A stretch of 64,000 bases of DNA from positions 156,178,848 through 156,242,847 of the forward strand of contig NC_073693.1 of the NCBI RefSeq assembly GCF_029784155.1, in the 5' to 3' direction. The translations under genes were made by a program, and so were the position numbers. Origin of the DNA: Uranotaenia lowii (lineage: Eukaryota; Arthropoda; Insecta; Diptera; Culicidae). The notes below the pieces were generated by a model. That model searched no databases. It was not told the origin of the DNA and worked only from the letters and a program-made list of their open reading frames with translations. Every line of letters begins with the position of its first letter. The stretch's first letter is position 1. Below, piece after piece: positions 55,320-64,000 of the stretch.

Positions 55320-57962
55320 TTATTTTCAAATTTGGAAACACAATATATAAAATCAACACTTTGAATATAAATTCAGTAGAAAACACGATTATCAAAATCA
55401 GTTTCTGAATATGAAGCTTCTGGAACCTAATTTAATTTAATTTTCTCTTGAATTTAAAGTAAGCATTAAAAAATATCAGTTTTAATTGTATCAACAAATA
55501 AATTATAAAAAAAAGTGATAAGTCTTTTTTGTTGTTCATGTAGGTACCTACACATAATTCCGTTTTTTTTAAATTATTGTGAATTATGATAAAAAAAATG
55601 AAATGAAGGGTTAATTCTGAAAGCTAATACTTTTCTTTAGTGAAGAGTCTCTGAACTGATTTTGGAAGATTTTTGCGTCCCAAACTCGATTTTTTTTTTG
55701 TCAGTTTTTTCTCTATTCCTTCTCATTTTCTGGCATTTGATAATTTCAAACTAAGCAGTTTAGAGTGAAATCGATCAATGATAATTGATGAAGTAACTAA
55801 TCTACATGAACAAAAAAAATATCATATGTAAAATCTTTTTATATCCATTAAAAAGTGACAAATTCCCGGAAAAAAATACAGATTTCGTCTAGATAATCTT
55901 CGTAGTTTACAACTTGGGAAAAATACTTACTTCTATAATTTTTTCTCATTGTAAATAACTCACAGTCTCCATGAAAATTGATCATGAGGTTAAATCCTTT
56001 TTTTCTACATCTTTTTGATATTTAACACATTTGATAAAAAGTGCACAAATTATTTCAATGAATCTTGTATTTTCAAAATTTATACCGGAAACAAGAGCTG
56101 ATAAAAAAATACAAATTTGCATCTAGTGCTCCTTAATACGTCAAATCAATGAAGGCAACTTGAAAGCCAAAGGTTTTTTTTTACTTCTTTGAACGACCAA
56201 GATCTGTTAATCCATTAAACATGGTAGAAATTCTAAAACTTAAGAAAATTGAAAATCACATGACCATTAAAGTTTAATGATTTTTTTTTATTGTCTCCTT
56301 CTAAATTTGAGCAAATAATAAAGAAGAAACTGCATATTAAAGGCAATAAATGTATGACGATAGCAGAACAAATATTTCAAGTATTTTTATTTTGTCATTT
56401 CATTAAAATTCAAAACAAAATCAAGAATTTTGGAGCTCTGAATTTCGAGCAAATATAAAGTTTATTACGATTTGGTCGTGTTGATTTGGATATATGAGAG
56501 AAAAAAGTGCCAATTTGAAATAAAGTTGTGTTACATTTGATTTATAGCGAATCCCAAACCAACACTCATCTACACACTTTTGTTGAGTTACTTATCAACA
56601 AAAGTTATTTAGTTTAATTCAGTCCAGGGAATCGCAACTTGTGATTCGCTAGTCATCAGCTGCTTGAGTTTTGTGGACTAATTATTTCAATATTGAGCCT
56701 TTTAAGTGATCAATTAACTTTTTTGTTGAATAATCACCCCCACGGAGTGGAAAATTTTGAAAATTTAAAGCACATCTACTAAGAAAAGTTCAAACTTTTT
56801 ATAGAAATTCGAGCTTTTGAGGGTATTTTATAACGGTTTTTTTTTCGCTTGAGGGGGGTGATCACCACGATCAAATTTTGGTAATGAACTTTAGCTCTTC
56901 CCCCAATGCAATTTGAAGGTGCTTGTTTAAGTACGTTAGTTAATTTTGAGAAGCTTATTAAATAAAGAAGAATATAGTGCGTACAACATATATACAACAT
57001 ATACAACATAACAACATATAATTTGTATGTACTGATATAATGAGTGAAATTGTTAAAAATTTTCCTGCATTAACTTTTTGATAAAATTTGAGATATTTTA
57101 ACATCCTACGAATACACAATTATATCTCATTTTGATTAAAAATTTGAATACAGAAATATAATTTTTGAATATATTGTTGAATAAATCTTGAGATAATTTT
57201 GTGTTCGGATGACTGCACAATAAAAGGATTTAATTTTGAGATGATTTGAAGCGACAGTTTTCACATTTATGCATATTGAGGAAAAACGTAAATTTTTTAT
57301 TCAAATTTGTCAATAATTTTAATAATTCAAACCATACAAAACCAGCGAGGAAATTTTTTTGATCATGTTAATAAAATTTTGAAAATCAAGTTTTTTGTTG
57401 GAAAAAGTGCCAAAAAATAAAAAAAATCTTTTTTTTTCAAATTAATTCAGTTTTTTAAAGCTAGCATTTTGAAGTAAAGTATTTTAAACTATGCACAGAG
57501 CTTTGCACATATATTGATTGAATAAGGTACAAAATACCAAAATTTATTTCTGTATCAATTTGTTTTCTATATCAAACATATTTTTCGATTATTTAAAGTT
57601 TGATGTCTGTGATGCGTTAAGTATCCAATATAATTAGTTGAGATCTTGAAAAAATTTAAGTCAAGTATTAAGTTTAAACAAGTCATCGAAAATTAGCAAT
57701 CCGATGAAGTTAATGTGATCCACACCAGCCTTTATATATAGAGTACAAAATTTTTTCCCATAGATTTTTCACAAAAAAAAAAAAATAAAAAACGCACTTT
57801 TCAATTAGAAAATTGATCGGAAATTTGTAACATTTTTTTTGTGAAGATTTGCAAACTAAATTCACGAGCGAAATATTGAAGTTTTCGCTATTAATTATTC
57901 CTGAGAAAATCAATTTATTCATTTTTTAGCTAAGATGTGTTAAGATTCTTTCAAAAATAAAA
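55320..57962. other. AT-rich DNA, nothing firmly supported
   Basis: Blocks such as AATCACCCCCACGGAG near 56736 and GGGGGGTGATCACCACGATC near 56854 recall the C-rich ends of the hAT element at 60146-61750. Short ACAACATATA repeats lie at 56985-57020. No gene or RNA is recognised. Confidence 0.35.
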
Positions 57963-58905
57963 ACCGTAAACTGGGGGAACTTTGATCACCGGGGTAACTT
58001 TGATCAACATGAAATTTTTGCGGATAATCATCATTAACTAAGTAAAAAGTAAAAATATCTGATAACTGTTTACTACGTTTGAAAACCTGTAAATTGAGTT
58101 TCAAATAAGCTAAATTTGGTTTTTATTAGAAGATTCTTGATATTACTTAAAATGTTATTTCAAAATCTTAAAATATCTGGTTTTTCGAAGGCTCACAAAC
58201 AAACATCTCTCCTGATCAAATTTTAGTATTTAGGAGCATATGGCTTGTTTTATGTGAAAGTTAAACTTTTTTTTTGTTAAGGTTTAGTTAAAGTGTTAAT
58301 TTCATGGTCATTTGGTGATAATTTTTGGATATTGAAAAAAAAAACGGTGATTTTCCATGAGAAAGCCCTATAGCAAAAATGGTTTAAAAACCTTTTCAAA
58401 TGGTTCAATTTGTAGAAAAAAAATAGATTTTGAGAACAGTGCGAGGACTTAAGGAATTGCATGGAGGCACCATTTCATTTGTTTTTGAGGCCAATCAAAA
58501 TTGAGAAATGTATATAATTTTAACCCCTAGATGTATGCAGCAACATTGTCCATCTTTCGATTATAATAGTTTCAGAAAAAAAGTTTAAAAAATCAGTTTA
58601 GTTCTAGCAAAAATTACTGTTACTAATGTTTATGCCTTCTGTGCTAAAAGGCACCTTAAAAATAGTTTTGAAAATGTTGAGGTACCTTAAAAACCATAGT
58701 GATCAAAGTTTCGAAATCTGGTTTTGTAACAAAAATTTAGTTATCACCACCAATGTCGTTTAAATTTACTGCAATCAATGATCATGTTTTACACTCCTCA
58801 CCTCAGTAAGTGTTTTAAACTTTTTAGGTATTACGGAAAAGCAACCCCTTCCAGAATATTCAAAAATGAATGAAAAAAGTGATCAAAGTTCCCCCAGTTT
58901 ACGGT
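57963..58905. mobile_element. 943-bp TIR element, copy 2 (ACCGTAAACTGGGG ends)
   Basis: It begins ACCGTAAACTGGGGGAACTT and ends with the complement (CCCCCAGTTTACGGT), better preserved than copy 1 at 17308. The whole length aligns with copy 1. Non-coding. No clear target duplication. Confidence 0.9.
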
Positions 58906-58930
58906 ACCTACTAACTTCAAAAATTTTGAA

Positions 58931-59273
58931 ACAAATTACGCCGGAACAAATTTCAAATCCTTCTCTTGTCACTTTAAAACATCACGTGAGGGGGTGATCA
59001 AAGAAAAAAATCCAAGTTTTCAATGAATTAAAAAAAAATTGATAACAGCTAGCATGCAATAAACTTGCATGGAACACTTCGCAATCAATTTAAGGTCGAA
59101 GTTTAAAAAAATCTCGAATCCATACAATGCAATCCCCATTCTCTACAATTTTACTTCCGCTCTTTAAGCTGATTAAATTTTAGAAAAAAATCTCCCCTTC
59201 TGGATTTTCGGAAAAATCTATGGTGGGGGTTTTGACAAAAGAAGAATTCAAAATCTGTTCCAGCCTCATTTGT
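58931..59273. mobile_element. 343-bp MITE, copy 2 (GCCGGAACAAAT ends)
   Basis: The left end ACAAATTACGCCGGAACAAA and the reverse-complemented right end ACAAATGAGGCTGGAACAGA are inverted repeats of ~38 bases related to those at 53823-54223. The interior includes GAGGGGGTGATCAAAG. Confidence 0.7.
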
Positions 59274-59820
59274 TATCATAAATTTGGGCAAGAACATGAA
59301 ATTTCAAAGAAAATTATAAAACCAACAATACAAATTATTTACAACTAGCTGTACAAATATCTGACAACACTTTATCAAATAAACAAAAATACAGTTATAA
59401 AGGTATACTTTTTACGATTATTTCTATCGAAAACAAAATGCAGTTTTTAGTGGAGTGAAGAAAGTTTCAATGAAATCATTCTACAATGTAATCTTGCCCC
59501 CTGAAAAAAACCATGAAATTGATTTTCTAACTCGATTTTTATAGGTTCCAGAAGTTTGTCGAGGCATGGTTGCAAATAATTTATCTTGAATTAAATAGTA
59601 CAAAAAATACTGAGTGTTCGATAATTCTTACTTTTTTCTTGGGCAATCTGTAAAGAGCGTTTTCAAAGATTTATAGAAAAAAGTTCAGGTTATACAAAGG
59701 CAATGAAGGTTTTAAATTCGAAAATCATATTGAAATGGGGATTTAAAGAAACGTTGTAATGTTTTTTAAAGTTTATCAAACAAGTTATGACAACCTTCGG
59801 TGATGTATATAAAAAAAATA
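59274..59820. other. AT-rich DNA, nothing supported
   Basis: No feature is recognised. Confidence 0.3.
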
Positions 59821-59824
59821 TGCC

Positions 59825-60145
59825 TAACCCTTATCCGCTCTTGAGTGTTAATTTGACTCTTTTGGAATTTAAGCGGCTTGTATCTTTGTTCAGGTGCTTT
59901 AAAAACAGTTCTTCTGAGACTCTCATCGAATTTATCAAATCTTTAATTTTGGGGCATTATTTTTAACTCCCAAATCAGACCTTGCATGTCAATTTGACAC
60001 TCTCCACTTAAAAACTTAAAATCGCTATATTTTTCTTGTTTTTCTATCGATTTGACAATTTGAAACAATTTTGACGGTCCATTGATAGAAAAAAAAACGG
60101 TTTTACACCACTTTTTAACCATTTTTTTAAGCCATGATCGTAAGG
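59825..60145. repeat. Left part of a TTAA-type MITE-like repeat
   Basis: TAACCCTTATCCGCTCTTG and the following GTGTTAATTTGACTC resemble the left end and palindrome of 27214-27829. TGTCAATTTGACACTCTCC lies near 59987. The first T of TTAA is changed. The right end is not evident, perhaps because the hAT element at 60146 interrupts it. Confidence 0.45.
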
Positions 60146-61750
60146 CAGGCGCGGATCTAGAGATTGCTCTTAGGGGGGGTGATTTAGTAAATTTTCAAAA
60201 AATATAGCCAAAATTTTTCAGTGATTGGGCAAAATAAAAACTGTGACAGGAAAAATGTTGATGATAAAGATGAAGAGAATTCAGCAGCATGTAAATAATG
60301 TTGAAGACAATTTAAAAAAAAAGTTTGTTCAAAGAATTCTGTACATCTGTTTGTGGCTGGATAAGTCTTAGGTAAAACGCAGACAAATGTTTTTTCACTG
60401 GTATGAAATTGAATTTACGTTTATTTATCTAGTTGGGGATATGGAATGACCATGGAATGTTTATTTTTATCAGATTAGAAATCCATGAGCAATTTAACTT
60501 TGAAAATCGTACTTTATTTATTTTCAGTCAAAAATAAATCTGTTGGTATGATTTCAACTTACTCAAATGAGCATCTCTGGTTATGGTTAAAACTACGTCT
60601 TATTAATATTGAATCTACGTATTACAATATTCGGGTAAAAAAGTCATTTACACAAGTTTCAATTATATTTAATGTAAATATTTTCTCTTTTGAGATCCAA
60701 TTTTAAACCGTATGCTGCTTCATTACTTTTCGAAACCCGTCAATGTATTTATTCAATAATTTTACATATTTTTCACTTGAAGTTCCATTAAAATATCAGT
60801 TTAAAGACGTGAATAAAAAAATCTATCTAAAACAAATAAACATTTAAAACACAAATAAGCACGTATCCAAACAAATAAAATATAGATTAATTATCATTAT
60901 ATTTAATTTTAATAAAGAGGTTCGCTGAATAAATTCGTCTCTTTATATCTTATTGAATGCTTAGAGCGTTTTTTTTTTGCTGGGAGTATTGAAAAAACAA
61001 GTCAATGGCTTAGTAACAAGATTTAACAATTGAACAGTTTTATTCACTCCATCAGTGAGGTTGACTACAAAGAGCGAATAGACTTAACAAAGATAACCTT
61101 GCTCAGTTTTGGAAAAAAAAACTAGTCAACTGAATGTTTCCAAATGCTTTGCACTTGCGTATCGTTTTTCTTTTTCAGCACTTCGACTTTTCAAATGCTC
61201 GGAGTATGGAAACGAAAATTGTGGTGGAGGTACCCAGTGTCTAGTTAAAATGTTAAGCTTTGTGATATCATCAATAAATGAGTAAGGTTTAGGATGAGCC
61301 TTTGGAACAGCACCTTTATCTGTTTCTTAGACTTTTGACTATCAAACGACGTTTCTGGTACTGGCGCCTAAAACAACTCTGGATATCGGTTAATTAAAAA
61401 AAACAATCTGCTGTCATACTTACGGAAATTCTTTAAAGAGTGAGGTGCAAGCTTAATCCTTTTCGCACGCCCGAAGTCAACACGAAGTTATACACGTGCA
61501 TACCGTTTATAGGTACTCAATTCAAGAATATTTTTAAGCAGCTATTGAATTCTTACACGCGCCTAAAAATGGTAATGTCAATGTTATGATATATTGAAAC
61601 ATAGACAAATTATATTTCATCTAAATTTAGTTAAAAAATTGTGACCATTTTACAGACGATTTTTTTTGCCTGGGGGGGGGGGTGATCACCCCCATCACCC
61701 CCATCACCCCCATCACCCCCATCACCCCCCCCCCCGTAGATCCGCGCATG
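60146..61750. mobile_element. 1.6-kb hAT-type element with perfect 8-bp TSD
   Basis: TCGTAAGG lies at 60138-60145 and 61751-61758. The left end is CAGGCGCGGATCTAGAGA and the reverse-complemented right end CATGCGCGGATCTACGGG. Both are followed by G-runs and GTGAT. It has 8-bp duplications and CA-type ends, as in hAT elements. At about 61135-61325 the minus strand has an open stretch of ~64 codons (KPYSFIDDITKLNILTRHW…), possibly the last of its transposase but not recognised. Otherwise it is non-coding. Confidence 0.85.
61671..61735. repeat. (CATCACCCC)n minisatellite between G-run and C-run
   Basis: A run of G, then GTGATCACCCCCATCACCCC, further CATCACCCC units and a final C-run, just inside the right end of the hAT element. 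The G-run and C-run can pair, and the C-rich strand's complement could form G-quadruplexes. Confidence 0.85.
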
Positions 61751-61758
61751 TCGTAAGG

Positions 61759-61954
61759 TGAGTGCTCCTACTTTGGAACTAGAGCCTACTTTAGTCCTAA
61801 AATGACGAATATCGGAAATAACTCATTTCGTTTGCATAGATTCTAGACACTTTGGGCCAATAAAGAACTCTTATTCTTGCTTTCTCCAATCATACCGTCA
61901 TAAAAAGTTATTCTAATGAAGTTTTCAACATTAAAAAAAGTACTTTCTCTTCAG
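61759..61954. other. Unique DNA between the hAT element and the inverted duplication
   Basis: No feature is recognised. Confidence 0.3.
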
Positions 61955-63635
61955 TGCACACTGGTACAGAACATCAATCTAGCGGAACTAAATTAATAGC
62001 GCCCAGGGATGAAAAGATATACTTTTGGTGTCTTCGACAACATTGCATAGTTTTACAAGGCGCATACTTTGAAATAAAATACAAAGTCGAGGGGTCCACC
62101 AATAGTAAGATAAAAATGCTAACTTTTTTGTTAAGCATTTTAGAGCTTTGGTTTCTTCTACAAAGTTGTTTATCTTAACAAAATACATAACTTTGCTGAA
62201 CAAGTCAAAGTTCTACAATTTCATTCTAAGGAGTTACAATGAAATTAAGAAAAACACCTTGAAAAAACAGTTTTTTAAATCTGAAATGTTGTAGGTAAGA
62301 CAAAACAATTTTCAGTCTTCGAAACAAAGTTGTAAAATGTTAAGTTCTACAATCGCTTAGTACATTATGATGTGTTTTGAAATTGCTGAAGCGCTGCAGA
62401 AAGCATTTAGTGTAATATATTAACGATTTTCAAAGCAAAGTGGTTCGAATTGCGCAAATTTTCGCACCATCAGCCAATGTGGATTTTATTTTTGGTATTA
62501 AGAGGAATCATTTCCATATAAAACTAGCGTGGAACTCGGTGGAACTCGAAGCAATTTTAAGATTGAAAATCAAGTATTTTGTTCACAAAAATCACTTTTT
62601 CAGACACTTGTTTTTACAACATTTGTTCGGTCAGGAATAAATGGTGTATATCAACGTGTTGTCAGCTCTGGGTTCAAAATGGTCATAAATCCTTTACTCA
62701 AATTGAGTTTGTAATCCAACGAAAACTTATTATCTCAAAAGTGTTTTTATCGTTAAATAGAGCCAAAATTGGCCTGCCACCAGCTACTGAAAGCTGAAAG
62801 CTCGTTTACTTTTGGAATTAAATCACTTTCACGTGTTGGTACAGATATCATTTATATAATGATGTACTAGAACAGATTCTATTGATAAATTTGAAACGGA
62901 AAACCGGTTAAATCATCTTATTATTTCTTTTTCTCAAATTATGCAAGTAAATTGCATCAAAGAAACTAAGAAACTAATAAAGTGTCTAAAAAAAGTGATA
63001 TTTGTGAACAAAATACTAGATTTTCAATCTTAAAATTGCTTCGAGTTCCACCGAGTTCCACGCTAGTTTTATATAGAAATGATTCCTCTTAATACCAAAA
63101 ATAAAATCCACATTGGCTGATGGTGCGAAAATTTGCGCAATTCGAACCACTTTGCTTTGAAAATCGTTAATATATTACACTAAATGCTTTCTGCAGCGCT
63201 TCAGCAATTTCAAAACACATCATAATGTACTAAGCGATTGTAGAACTTAACATTTTACAACTTTGTTTCGAAGACTGAAAATTGTTTTGTCTTACCTACA
63301 ACATTTCAGATTTAAAAAACTGTTTTTTCAAGGTGTTTTTCTTAATTTCATTGTAAATCCTTAGAATGAAATTGTAGAACTTTGACTTGTTCAGCAAAGT
63401 TATGTATTTTGTTAAGATAAACAACTTTGTAGAAGAAACCAAAGCTCTAAAATGCTTAACAAAAAAGTTAGCATTTTTATCTTGCTATTGGTGGACCCCT
63501 CGACTTTGTATTTTATTTCAAAGTATGCGCCTTGTAAAACTATGCAATGTTGTCGAAGACACCAAAAGTCTATCTTTTCATCCCTGGGCGCTATTAATTT
63601 AGTTCCGCTAGATTGATGTTCTGTACCAGTGTGCA
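61955..63635. repeat. 1.68-kb inverted duplication, 657-bp arms ~99% alike
   Basis: Arms 61955-62611 and 62979-63635 are reverse complements with no net indel: every tested pair of positions sums to 125590. Only about seven substitutions were noticed, for example GTAAG/GCAAG near 62105 and GATATAC/GATAGAC near 62017. The spacer is 367 bp. Short frames inside the arms are mirror copies of each other and resemble no known protein. No target duplication was found outside the ends TGCACACTGG. Confidence 0.9.
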
Positions 63636-63905
63636 GTGGTAAAACAGACATCTCAATTAGCAGGAAGCATTTCAAGAAAACAGAGAGATTAAGAATAAAT
63701 CACATTATTTAACAGGCCAAGCTTAATTTTGAAGAAAAACTACACCTGCTGTGATGAATATGAACAAAACTATCAATTTTCCCTAAAATAATAGATAGGT
63801 AAAGGGTCCAAAAATAGGACACTTCCGGCCATGATGTTCCATTTTTAGACCTGACATCAGATTTTTTTATCAATACTAACCATTCAATTAAGGTGCAAAT
63901 TTTAT
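63636..63905. other. AT-rich DNA, nothing supported
   Basis: No feature is recognised. Confidence 0.3.
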
Positions 63906-64000
63906 TAAGGGGGGAGTAGGGTATAACGAGTAAAAAAAACACCATTTTCACGATTTTTTTTTTTGAGCTATCGTTCAAACAAATGTATTCAAATTTTTTG
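63906..64000. mobile_element. TIR element left end, second copy of 38424 family (cut by window)
   Basis: From AAGGGGGGAGTAGGGTATAA, the following CACCATTTTCACGATTTTTT and ATCGTTCAAACAAATGTATT match 38424-38520. It runs off the window end. Confidence 0.8.

Noticed and set aside
61954..63675. Two 74-87-codon frames repeated on opposite strands, as duplicated genes
   Set aside because: They are mirror copies produced by the inverted duplication, with no recognised protein and different truncation points.
1..64000. Endogenous viral elements or LTR retrotransposons
   Set aside because: I looked for gag, protease, integrase and viral polymerase motifs in the translated frames and saw none beyond the LINE pieces.

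Overview
The window looks like non-coding, transposon-packed insect DNA, most probably from a culicine-type mosquito. The base composition is AT-rich. There are no operons and no long intact host reading frames. The transposase at 51.6-52.6 kb has D,D37E spacing, the hallmark of the ITmD37E group first described in mosquitoes. A tRNA-type SINE, non-LTR retrotransposon pieces and many short inverted-repeat (TIR) elements fit the same picture. The species cannot be fixed from sequence alone.

Layout. 0-5 kb: a dispersed repeat split by an insertion, a pair of inverted short repeats, and an old TIR element holding a hAT relic with one in-frame stop. 5-10 kb: TIR elements, a 307-bp hAT MITE and a fossil mariner-type transposase. 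10-15.5 kb: a GC-richer island, then a 133-bp tandem array split by a 1.4-kb TIR element. 15.9-18.3 kb: a broken LINE containing a nested poly-A insertion, followed directly by a 943-bp TIR element. 18.3-22 kb: GC-richer unique DNA and a second copy of the repeat at base 1. 22.4-24.97 kb: a large inverted repeat built of ~136-bp units, each centred on a palindrome of two GCCAT cores. The same unit returns at 27.1-28.6 kb, where a piggyBac-like element and another insertion interrupt it. 25.3-25.6 kb: two possible minus-strand coding exons. 29-34 kb: a TIR element, a LINE RNase-H tail and GC-richer islands. 34.4-35.95 kb: a foldback element made of ~16-17-bp tandem repeats that reverse orientation midway, flanked by a 9-bp direct repeat. 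38-42 kb: a TIR element, a second mariner relic, a hairpin element and a 142-bp minisatellite. 42.5-43.5 kb: the best candidate host gene piece, minus-strand exons including a 24-nt microexon. 44-49 kb: a SINE and several MITEs. 51.5-52.8 kb: a near-complete mariner-type transposon broken by one frameshift. 53-64 kb: more MITEs, a 1.6-kb hAT element with a perfect 8-bp target duplication, and a 1.68-kb inverted duplication with ~99% similar arms.

No complete host gene is supported. The biology on show is transposon biology: repeated nesting, precise target-site duplications and several foldback structures able to form long hairpins. The candidate exons and GC-richer islands suggest that the window lies in, or upstream of, a long-intron gene read on the minus strand. 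That is inference from splice-site patterns only.
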